NCBI GenBank assembly: GCA_001724265.1
Contig: MEDY01000007.1
Span: forward strand, 1 to 64,000
Direction of reading: 5' to 3'
Length of the DNA stretch: 64,000 nt
Origin: Rhizaria sp. SCN 62-66
Taxonomy: Eukaryota > Rhizaria, unplaced
The position numbers and the translations under genes are program-made. The notes under the pieces are model-generated. The model did not search any database, was not told the DNA's origin, and saw only the letters and a program-made list of their open reading frames with translations. Below are positions 9,992-20,900 of this stretch, piece by piece. Within the stretch, counting starts at the first letter, position 1, and each line of letters starts with the position of its first letter.

Positions 9992-11487
9992 TTAACGGCG
10001 GGGCGTGGGAGTGGGAGTGGGAGTGGGCGCGGCGGCGTCGGCGATGCTAAGGGTGTAGAACGGGTCGTCGGCAATGTGGCACGCGCCGGGGGCAATCTTG
10101 AAGTTGCCGTTCATGCCCTAAAGTGCAAAAAAAAAAAGAAGAAGGTTACGAGACAAAAGTGAGCGAGAGAGCGTACCGAGACATGATTAAGCAGTGGCGG
10201 CAACCATATCATTTCAAAGGAGCACTTTAATTTAAGTGTGTGTCATATTTAGCCATATAGTCAAGCAAAAACTGTCGACTCGATGACCGAATATATCGTT
10301 CAAATGCAACTAAGCACATAAAAAAACGTACCCAGTCAGCACCCCAGGAGTTGCGGACGACAAAGTACGACTGCGAGGTGGCGGCGTAGACACCACCGCC
10401 CACGAAAGTGACAGCGTGATCGGGCTCCTGATCAAGTAGAGGGAGTGGAGTAGTGATCATGACACCAAATAAAATAAAAAGACAAGCAGAGAAAACAAGA
10501 GTAAAAATGAGTTAATCAGAGCATGACGGCGAACAGAGATAAGACAAAAAAGACTCCATTTGAGACCACAATAGCTTGTGACAGAATAAGCGTGTCATGT
10601 TGTGTCATGCCACGAGAATGAGTAATGACAAATGTTGATGGGTTACGTACAGCATCGCAGTCGGCGGAGTGGGTGAGGATGCCGCTCTCGTAGAACTGCA
10701 GGGTCTCGGCCATGATGGTGCCAAAGACGGGCGCCTTGCGGATGGCGTTAAGCATAGCCGTGGCGTTGCGGCGGTGCGAGATGGTCTGGAGAGCGCCCGT
10801 CTTGCCGAGGGGGGTGAGGCCAGCGACACTGCAGGTCCGCTCGACACCACGGTAGGGCTTGTCCTTGAGGGCGAAGAAGCCGGTGGTGCGGGTGAAGGTC
10901 GCGGCGCAGTAGATGTGGCCGCCGTCGCAGCCGCCGCAGAGGTCGGACCTGGCGCAGTCGACGAGGGCCTGGGGGGAGACGTAGTCGCCCTTGAGGCCCT
11001 TGATGCCGCGGGCGGCGTCGAGGACGGCGGCGGTGGTGAAGGCCCAGCAGGAGCCGCAGTCGCCCTGGTCGAGGGGAACGCCGGGGAAGACGCCGCGCGC
11101 GCTCCAGTCAAAGGCGTCGGTGAAAGCGGCGAGCTCGGCCTCAGCGTTGGTGGACACCTCGTACTCGGTCTCAACCATGGCGGCGGAGGCCGGGGGACGG
11201 CGAGCACCAAGACGGCGCTTGAACTCAGTCTTGGAGAGATCGGCGAACTTGGTGATGCCGAACTTGGCGAGCTTGTCCTTGGAGCGAGCAGCAATGCGCG
11301 CAATGTTGGATGTAAAGGTCTTGAGCTTGGCGGCAAACGTCGAGGCAGCGTAGGACTTCTTAAAGCGCGAGATGAAAGCGGTGAACTGACGAGCGATGTC
11401 TGCAGCCGGGAGCGCCTCAGCGCCGGTGTTGGCACTCACCACAGCAGCGAGTGCAACGAGGAGCACAAACGCGAGGATAAGACGCAT
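9992..11487 (-). CDS. Papain-family (C1A) cathepsin-L-like cysteine protease, three exons
   Basis: Paralogue of the protease at 6664-7680. Exons on the minus strand are 10651-11487, 10332-10427 and 9992-10117. Both introns (223 and 214 bases) start gtacgt and lie in phase 0, giving 352 residues. A signal peptide (MRLILAFVLLVALAAVVSA) is followed by an I29-type propeptide (about 30-95), then Gln141 and Cys147 in QGDCGSCWAF, CGGCDGG (184-190), His283 at the start of exon 2 (EPDHAVTF) and Asn305 in NSWGADW at its end. Exon 3 supplies the last strand and a Pro-Thr repeat tail (PTPTPTPTPRR) absent from the paralogue. All catalytic residues are intact, but His and Asn are supplied only by the small second exon, so retention of either intron would give an inactive product. 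A secreted or lysosomal protease is expected. Confidence 0.93.
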
Positions 11488-12800
11488 TATGAGCACACAC
11501 ACACTAAAAGTCAAAGATGGTGCAAATGGGTCGTACAATAAGGTAGACAAAGGGTAAGGGGGTGGAGTAGGGTGGTCGGTCAGGAAGGTGGGGATGTGGC
11601 GGAGTTAGTTTCGAGATTTCTGAGGAACAAAACGCATTCACCGAGAAAAAAAACTTATGTTCAGAGCCCAATACAAGCTTGAGACTACTCACAAAGTCTG
11701 TAATCACAGGGCAAGTGTTTTGTGAAGTGGAAAAAAGGGTCTACAAAAAGTACTCCCCCCTTTGATAGGCGGCCGCAAAGATGCGTTAGTTGGCGCAGAA
11801 ATACGCACATACAGCTGATATCGTGATTAAACACAAGTAGATACTTGTACAAATATAAGGAAACAAGAAGCAGTCAAGCAAAAAACCCACTTAGTGCGTC
11901 AGTAAAATCTGTCCAAAATCACCGAGCCGGGTCCTTGCCGAACTGGTCGGCTGGGCCAAGGGAGACATTTCGCAAAGTCAAGCCGCAAAGCCGAACCACC
12001 ACTAACGTCCGAAGGAGCTAAAAAATAGACGATTTCTTACTGAAAGATAACGTAGCAAGAAAAAAACTTCAATACCAGCAATGAACGTTCTATAGGACAT
12101 TTGGTTATTACTTCAGAGTTTCGACCTCGCTTTTTCTTTGTGCCGCATCAAGTCCATTTCTAGTTAATTCAAGACACGCGCGTGATGAGCGTACGAAAAG
12201 ACTAAGTAGCGCCGAAGGTCGTCACTTTTTGAGCTAAATATGCTCAGCACGTGCTTTCTTGTAAGGATTGAGGTCTGAACAAAGTTATAACTGCTTGGTG
12301 TTGGTGGGTGCTGTCGCGCATATGTCAAAACATAAGCGGCGGTTTATGATTCTGCTTTTAGTCGAGGCGCTTTTTTTTGGGGGCGTCTGAGATCACGTCA
12401 AACGTGTTGAATTTTCTTTAACGTGTTCTTTTTATTGCATTTTTTATAATCTTTAATCGAGAGTCGCATTGTTCCTTGATCGAAAGAACAACGCTTCATG
12501 CGTGCACGTGTGTTTCAACAGACAGAGGCGGCAACTTAAAGCATCCTCTCATATCGAGCTGAGAAACAAAAATCACTAACAACAAGCACCATAACAGTTT
12601 CGTCCAACTCCTTCTTTTCAGACAAACGTCATTTTGACAACATATTACTTATCTTTTTCTTGCATATCTAACCAGAATAACAGAAACACACACACAACCA
12701 AGACAACCTTAACGAACGCTAGATACTCGCTTACACCAACACCAACACGACACAGAATCACACAACAGCAACAATACACCAACAACACGAGTAGCTTGAG
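11488..12800. other. Spacer upstream of the second cathepsin and downstream of SMC4
   Basis: This 1.3 kb stretch precedes the minus-strand cathepsin gene and follows the minus-strand SMC4 gene, so it holds the cathepsin promoter and the SMC4 3' end region. ACTTTTTGAGC at about 12224-12234 resembles the motif shared by two divergent promoters further right. A moderately GC-rich block at 11925-12015 is unexplained. No coding bias or tRNA is visible. Confidence 0.5.
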
Positions 12801-15800
12801 TTAATTCGCGGTCGCTACAACACTGCTGCTGCTATCGTTGTTGTTGTTGGCCTCACCCTGGTCCTCGAAGCAGCGCGGGTCGATGGTGACGGACTTAGTG
12901 ATGTTGTGCGTCTTGTAGATGCCCACGAGCCGGTCCGCGAGCTCGAACATGTTGTTGCGGAGCGAGATGATGATGAACTGCGCGTTCTTGGTGCGCTCTT
13001 TAATGTAGTTGGCGACGATCGAGACGTTCTTGAAGTCGAGCGCGGCGTCGATCTCGTCCATGACGTAGAGCGGCGTCGGCTTGTAGTGGTGCAGCGCGAA
13101 CACCAGCGCCAGCGACGACAGCGTCTTCTCGCCGCCGGAGAGGTTCTGGATCGCCTTCCATGACTTGTTAAGCGGGCGCACCGAGAAGACGATGCCCTCG
13201 GCGAAGGGGTCGAGCGTGTCCTGCAGCTCCAGCTCGGCGTCGCCGCCCATCGTGAGCATCTGGTACATCTCCTTGAGCTTGAGCGAGATGACCTTGAAGC
13301 CCGTCATGAACTGCGTGAAGCGCTGCATGCGCAAGGCCTCGAACTGCGCCTTTGCGGAGTCGCGCGACATCGTCGTCGCCTGCAGCATCGTTGACAACAC
13401 CAGGAAGTCCTTCTGCTGCCGCTTATACTCGCCGACGACGTCGCCGCCCAGCGCCGCGCGCTTCGCAGCCACGCGCTTCTCGTCGGCCTGGATGCGCGCG
13501 TCGAGCGCGGCCACGTCCACGCGCTCGAGCATGTCGCTGCTAGGGCACTCGAAGTCGGCGGGGCGCTCCACGGCCGGCAGCTGCAGGTCGGCCTCGCGCG
13601 CGCGCGCCTCGTCGGCCTTAATGCTTTCCTCGTCCTCGTCCATGTCGATCTGGCCCGACATGAGGTCCTCGGCCAGCGCCAGCGCCTCGTTGGCCGCGCG
13701 CTCCTGCGCCGAGAGCACGGCGTCCTTCTTGCCGCCCGCGCCCGCGCGCTTGCCGCGGCGCGCGCCCACGGCGGGCTCGTCGTCGCCGTTGAGCTGCGCG
13801 CGCGCGAGGATCTCCTCCTTGTTCTTCTGCGCCGCGGCGAACATGGCGCGGCGCTCGTTCATCTCGAGTACGCGCGCCTCTTGCCACACCTCGACGGACG
13901 TCACGCGGGTGCGCGCGTCCGCAACCTTGTCCGCCAGCGCCGACACCTTGCCAGAGAACTCCTCCAGCTTGGCCGTCCAGTGCTCGAGCTCCTTGAGGAC
14001 CTCGGCCAGCGACGCGCGCGACTCTGCCAGCTTGTCCACCAGGTCGGCCTCGATGCTGCGCAGCCGCTCGGTGCGCTCGCGTACGTCCTGCATCGCGGCT
14101 TCAGCGGCCTCGATCGCGTTCGCAAGCTCGGTCATCTCGCGCTTGATCTCAGTCGACTCGGACAGCAGGCGCAGCGCCTCTTGCTCGACCTACGTCGACA
14201 CAAAACAAAACAAGAAACAAGATTTGAGGCAAAGAAGGCAAGTTGTGAGTGAAATAATAAAGAGTAATGAAATTACGACTTATTAAAAGCCACGAAAAAA
14301 TATTTTAGGTTCCACAATTACGAAGTAATCATGTGACAGATAAAGCATTGCGCCATGAAGCGACTTGACGTACCTCTGCGAGCCTGGTCTTGGCGGCGAC
14401 ACCCTCCTGCTTGTGCTTGTCCGCGTCCGCGCGGTGGTCGAGCAGCTCCTGCTCCAGCTTCTGCTTGCGCGCGGGAAACGACTCCATGACGGCCTGCCAG
14501 CGCGAGAGCTCGCTGTTGAGCTCGGCGATGTGTTTCTCCATCTCCGTCTTGGTCTTGTTCATCGCCTGCAGCCGGTCGCCGCCGCCCTCGAGGATCTTGC
14601 GCTTGAGGCGCTCGATCTCGGCGCGCTTGGGCTCGCCGTCGCGCGTCGCCTGCGCGTATGCATCCTCGGCCACCTTGCGCTCCGCCGCGAGCTCCTTGAG
14701 CAGCGCGTCCTCGCGCGCCTCGTCGTCGAGTCCGTCCGTCGCCGCGGCGGCGCCGGACTCGCTTTTGACGCGGATGCGCTGCGCGGCCTTCTCGGCGACG
14801 GCGTCGATGCGCCCGCGCAGCTCGACCACGCGCTCCTTGTTGTAGGCGAGTTGGTCTTGCTTCATGCTGACGGCCTCGCGCACGGTCGAGAGCGAGCGCG
14901 CGAGTTGGCGCAGCTGCTCGGGCAGGCTGGCGCGCTCCTGCTCGACGCGGGCCAGCGCGGCCTCGGCCTCACGCAGCTCCGCCTCGGCGCGCTTCACCAT
15001 CTCGTCCGTCACGGCCGTCGCGTCGCCGTCCTGGTCCGCCGCCGCCGCCGCCGCGCGCGCGCGGCCGCCCGCCGAGGCGAGCTTCATGGCGCCGCGGAAG
15101 ACCTGTGAGCCGCCGCCGGAGATGGCGCCCGTGGTCTCGATGAGCTCACCCGCGAGCGTGACGACGCGGTGGCGCGCGGAGCCGGCGGGGGAGAAGGCGA
15201 CGCGGCGCGCTGTCTCCAGGTCCTCGACCACGAGCGTGTCGCGCACGACCGAGTAGAAGGCGGCCGCAAACCGCGGCTCGCGGATGGCGAGCAGGTCGAA
15301 GAGGCGCTTCGAGCCCTCGGGCGCCGTGAAGGGCGCCTGCATCATCTGCTGCGCGCGACTTTGCTGGTCCAGGCAGATGAAGGTGCTGCGCCCGGCGTTG
15401 TTGCGCTTGAGCACGTCGACGGCCACGCGCGCAGTGCGCGACGTGTCGACGAGGAAGTTGCGCAGCGCGCCGCAGGCCGTGGAGATGGCCACGTCGTACA
15501 TGGGGTCGATCGTGCCCAGATCGCCCAGCACGCCGTACAGGTTCGTCAGGTCGCTGTTGCCTCGCTTCTGCGCCATGAGGAAGTCGGCGATGCGCCCGCG
15601 GTTGGCGTTAGATTCGAGGCGCCGCTCGCGCAGCTCCACGACGGCCGAGTGCGCCGCGTTGCGCGCCGCCTCGAGCGCTTGCCGCCGCGCCGCGTTCTCG
15701 CCGATGGAGCCCTGCAGCGTGGCCTTACGCGCGTCCATGTCGGCAACCTCGCGCTCGGCGCGCGCGATGTCGGCCTGCAGTTGCGCCACGGCTGCCTCGG

Positions 15801-17424
15801 CCTCGCGCAGCTCGCTGCCCAGCTTGTCGTGCGCGGCCTTGCGCTTGGCGCGCACGTCGGTGATGGTCTTGACTCGGCCGTCGATGACGGCGATCTTGGC
15901 CTTGGCTTCGTTGGCGCGCGTGGTGAACTCGCGCATCTCGGCCTGCACAGCCTCCATCTGCGTCTTGAACCCCGCCGACCGTTCCTTGACAACCTTGAAC
16001 AGCTCCTCCGTCTCGGTCACGATCTTCTCCTGCTCGGCCTGTTTCTTGGCAATCTCGGCCTTGCGCGGCTCAACCTGCTGCGCCATCGCCGCGCTCTCCT
16101 CCTCGGCCTTAGCCAGCAGCTCCTGCGCCTTGGCCAGCTGCGCCTCGGCCTTGCCGTGATCGTCGCGCGCCTTGGCGATGCGGGTGCGCAGCACCACGTC
16201 CTCGTGCTCGCTCTTGTTGAAGAGCTCCTTCATCTGCTTCAGCTGCGCGTTGCGCTCCTGGTGCGACGCCTTCATCTCGTCGATCTCGGCCTTCTTGGCC
16301 TCCATCTCCTTGAACGTGTCCTGCGCGCGCTCGCGGTGTTCCGCCAGCACGGCCTCAGTCGCCTCGATCTGTTGCCGCTCCCGCGCCGCGCGCGCGTCCG
16401 AGTTGTGCTTGTTCACGGCCACGCGCGTGGCCAGGCACGTGTGCAACGAGTGGTCCAGCTCCAGCGCCTCGATGGCCTCGTCGCGCGCCGTCGCCACGGC
16501 CGCGAGCTCCTTCTCGGCCATCTTAAACTTGCGCATGCGCGCCGCGCGGTGCTCGTTGAGGCGCGCGAGGCGCTGCTCGGCGACCTCGATCGCGGGCGCC
16601 AGCTGGTTGCTGCCGATGATCTCCTCCAGATACTCGAGCAGGCCCTGGTCAGTCACGTGGCCCTGCGCGTTGCGCACTGCCTTGGGCTTCATCATCGAGA
16701 TCTGCTCGACCTCGCCCTGTAGGATCAGGAAGCGGTTGTTTTTGAGGTCAATGCCGTACGACATGAGCTTCTCTTCGACCACGGACATCGGCACGTTGCG
16801 GTCGTCGATCGCGTACGTCGACTGCGAGTTGATGTCGGCCGTACGCGTGATCGTGAACTCGGAGCCCGGCACGACATCGTAGCCGTCGTCCGAGTTGGCG
16901 TGGTCCGTGATGAGCGCAAAATGGACGCAGACGGAGCACCTCTGCACGTTGGGCAGGTCGCGCGAGTTGTGGATCAGCTCAGCGATGTTCTTCAGACGGA
17001 TTTGGTTCGCGCGCTTGCCGAAGACAAAGAGCATCGCATCGATGACGTTCGACTTGCCGCTAAAAGGGTGCAAAAAACCAGAGGAGAGGAGAGAAAAAAG
17101 GATCGATATGCGCAACACGTGAGAAGTGATCAAAATAATGTTCGTGAGTGGGTGCGCAAGTAAGACAAGAGTATGTTCGATCACTTCGAGACGCAGTTGT
17201 GTGGTGGCGGCGATGAGAACGTACGAGCCGTTGGGTCCGACAACAGCGGAGAAGCACTTGTGAAAGGGGCCAATCTCACGGATGCCACCGTAAGACTTGA
17301 AGTTCTCCATGACCATCTTCATGATCATGAGACGCGGCTTTGGGCCGGCGGCGACAACGGCAGCGCTGCCACTGTCGGCGCCAGCGCCAGCTGCGGGCGC
17401 AGAGCCTGAAACAGCACTCTGCAT
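12801..17424 (-). CDS. SMC4: Condensin subunit SMC4, three exons
   Basis: ATPase core of condensin; with SMC2 it compacts and resolves mitotic chromosomes. Exons are 17225-17424, 14374-17059 and 12801-14189; the introns (165 and 184 bases) both begin gtacgt, and the spliced product is 1424 residues. Intron 1 falls inside the Walker A motif GPNGSGKS (63-70), splitting the serine codon. The block PKAVRNAQGHVTDQGLLEYL and GAISGGG (about 710-718) are SMC4-type. Long coiled-coil arms flank a hinge at about 570-720. The C-terminal ATPase lobe has LSGGEKTLSSLALVFALHHY (about 1309) and Walker B PLYVMDEIDAALDF (about 1337); this signature separates SMC4 from the cohesin and SMC5/6 subunits. It is divergent from the glycosyltransferase gene and shares its upstream region. 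Confidence 0.97.
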
Positions 17425-17986
17425 CTAAACATGTACAAAATCAACAGTAAAAAAGTGGTTATGTGTGATATGAGTGATGAGAAAGAGCTGGAACAAACGA
17501 AAGGGAAAAAGTAGCGGGCAGCTAGCCGTTGGAGTCGGGTGCTCGACAGTTTGCTAGAGTTGAAGGTATAAAACGCAAAATCTCCGAAAGCCGAAAATAC
17601 ACAATAAAGACCAAAGCAGCGAAATTCTAAGAGAAAGATACATATTCCGTGTTGACGACGGATAGTTTGTGTTTTTCCAGTTTTTCGGTCACAGATTCAA
17701 AACAGAGTGGCGGCCGGTCTGGCGGGCGCCCACGGTCACTGGTCAACCTCGATTTTATTCGATATGCGTCTGGAAAACACTATTGATGTGCTCAGATTGA
17801 CATATAATTACAGTATCATCAGAAAATCTATTTTTTTCATTTGGTTCTGGAGCAATATATATACTTGACGATCAGAGTGCCTCACATGATAATCGTTTTT
17901 CCCGTTTTCGAAGAGTTTTCTCGTCTTGCGTCAGCGAGAGATCCCTTCCAATCGTCCTCCAAGTGAGGTTTTCCTCTTTGTTCCCG
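17425..17986. promoter_or_regulatory. Divergent promoter region for SMC4 and the SPINDLY-like gene
   Basis: These 560 bases separate two start codons that point away from each other. ATATATATA at about 17855-17863 lies about 125 bases before the plus-strand ATG and is a plausible TATA element. GTCTGGCGGG at 17717-17726 and GTCAACCT at 17741-17748 recur together upstream of NAC alpha (24511-24520 on the minus strand and about 24554-24561), hinting at shared factor sites. Confidence 0.45.
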
Positions 17987-20900
17987 ATGCGTACTTTCCA
18001 CGCTCGCTTGCTTGCCGTGCTTTTGGCGCTTGTCTGCGCTCTGTTTGCGACCCTCGCGCCCGTTTCCGCGTTCGTGCAGCCGGACCCGAAGGCGAACCAG
18101 CAGAGCGCAGCGGTAGTCGAGCAGCAGCTCGAGCGCTGGTTCAAGTCGCTCCACAACGACAAAGCCGAGGCCGTCTGCGACCACGTGCTGTCACTTATTG
18201 AACTCTTCTCTACGGGCCGCTCCTGGGACGCCCACTCGGCCTCAGTGCTGGCGGACGTGGTTGGGACCATCTTCGCCGAGCCGCGCTTCGTCATCAGCCC
18301 CGCCTGGCCATGCGCGGAGAAGCTCATCAAGGCCTCCCCGAGCCTTATGGCGCTCTTCACCGTCGCCACACAGACGGCCGCGGTGGTGTTTCCGCGCGAC
18401 GCGGCCCGCAATGCGCGCGCCGTGTACGACGCGCTCCCGCTTGACGCGCAGGCCAGCCCCGTGGTGCGCGACGCGTTCCGCCGCCTGCGCCCCGCGGCCG
18501 TGCGCATGCGCGCAGACATGACGCTTAATCTGCCGCTGCGGTCCTCCGAGCTGGCATGCGACGCCGTCGTTGCGCTCGCCGACGCCGCCGTGCGGCCATG
18601 GCGCATGCGCTTCAAGCAGCGGCTGCAGCGCGCTGTCGACGCCGGCGCCCCCAGTCTCGAGCCCGACTCGGCAACGTCGCCGCGGGACCTGGCCGTTGTG
18701 CACAGCAGCATGGTCAAGGTGATGATCCTCGCGCACCCACAGGGGCGCTCCTCAGTTGTCGGCTTTACCGAGGAGGAGCTCAGCAACGAGCTCCCGCTGC
18801 TGTACAATTACTGGTACGCGGCGCTCGCGATCTCGGCTAAGACCAACCTGGCCTCGGAGCGCGGGCTGGCTGTGCTCGAGGGCCACAGCCTGGCGTTTCC
18901 CAAGTACCACATCTTCAACGAATTTCTGTCCTCGGTCAACTTCGCGGTGTCGTACATCAACGTCGCCACGGACGTGCACCTCAAGTCACACATCAACAGC
19001 GTGCTCCAGTCCTTCCTTGTCAACCCCAACGCGGAGTTTTCCTCCGCTCGCTTCCTGGCTTCGCCGCACATGCTGCCCGCGCCGCACTCGCTGGGCCGCG
19101 CCCCGCCCGCGCGCGTCCTGTCAGGCCGCGGTGTCAAGATCGCCGTCATCACGCAGTTCTGGCTGCGCTTCCACTCCATCTACCGCACCTTCGTCCGCTT
19201 CGCGCGCGCGCTCGCCCGCTCCGGCTTCGCGCTGCACCTGGTTATGCTGGGCGCGGCCGAGGACGAGGTGGGTCTGGAGCCTGGGCTGTTCGCGAACGTG
19301 AACTACTACCCCGAGCAGAATGACATCGACCGCGCAAGGCTCATCGAGAAGCTCTGTCTGACGGAGAAGTTCGACGCTATTTACTACCCCGACGTGGGCA
19401 TGTCGTTTGCGTCTATCCTGCTGTCGAACATGCGCCTTGCGCCCGTGCAGTTCACCACGCAGGGCCACTCGGTCTCCACCTTCGGCTCGCAGATCGACTA
19501 CTACCTGTCGGGCGACGAGACGGAGCGCGCCGACCTGGAGCTCGTGGCCGGCGACTTCTCCGAGCGCGTGGTGCTCGTGCCGGGTCTCAGCGTCGTGTCT
19601 GAGATCCCGCTCGCGCTCGGCACACCATACTGGCGCCTCTACCACAACCTGCCCAAGGAGACCACCAAGAGCGACAACCAGAGTAACGGCGGCAGCGACA
19701 ACAGCGCGCAGCAGCAACCGCAGCAGCCGGAGCAGCACGCACCGTCAACTGAAGACAAGGTTGTCCCCACGACTGACAGCAACGGCGACAGTAAAGACCG
19801 TGCCGGCGCTAGCGCGAGCGCGAGTGCGCAGAGCGTGCTTGGTCTGAGCCGCGGTGGGCAGTACGTGGTCGGCGACGAGACGACCGAGTCCTTCGTGGCC
19901 TGCGCTGAGTGGGCGTGGGACGTTGAGGGTCTCTTTAACCACAAACACTTGATCATCGCGCTGAACCACGCGCCGTTCAAGGTCAACGCGCCGTACCTAA
20001 CTGCTCTCGCGCGCGGCCTGGTGCAAGTCCAGGGCCGCGGCTTCGAGCTGCGCATGTTCCCGCACCTCAACGCGCTGCTCGAGAAGGGCGCGTTCGAGCT
20101 CAACGTCTATCATACGCTGCGCGACGCCTACGTCACGGCCGGCGTCGCCACCGGCCGCGCGCCCCCGCTGCCCGAGGGCCCGCTGAGCGACCGGTATCTG
20201 GAGCACTACAGCGCCGAGGAGCGCGCGCAGGCCGCAGCGAGCGTCGTGGCGCGCCTTACCGAGGTGTACAAGCGCGAGCGCTCGCTTGACAAGGCGTCCA
20301 ACGTCGACCCCTACCACTGGCTGCGCACCGACGTCAGCTTCACTGGCGGCGCCCCCGTGGCCGACGCTGCAAAGATGACGATCGACCTGTCCACGCTCGA
20401 GGGCCTGTGGGCGCTGCGCTTTGCGCTGCACGTGCACGTCGTGGTCTACAACGGACTCAAGTATGCACAGTACATCACGACGCTGGCGTCCAACGTCTAC
20501 TCCGCGCAGGAGCGCAACGGCTGCACCGGGACGTTCGCGGTCGAGGCCTTCCCCTTCGGCGGCTGCAACACAGTCAACGACGCGCTGTGGGCAGGCGTGC
20601 CCGTCATCACGCACCGCGGCACGCGCTTTAACGCACGCGTGGGCTCGGCGACGCTGGCGCGCGTGTCGCCCGCGCTGGGCCGGCTGCTGCTAACGACGAC
20701 CGCGCCGGAGCTGTCCCGCGCCGTGGCCGCGATGGCCGGCGACGACGAGTTCCGTGCGCGCGTGGCCGTCATGATGCGCGCGGCGTCGCTGGCGCCCGTC
20801 TTCGGCGAGGACGTCTCGCCCCTCATGCAGCGCTGGGCCGCGGGGCTCAGCTCCATGTCCATGTTCCGCTCCGGCGTTGCCGCGAACAAGTTGGCCACGG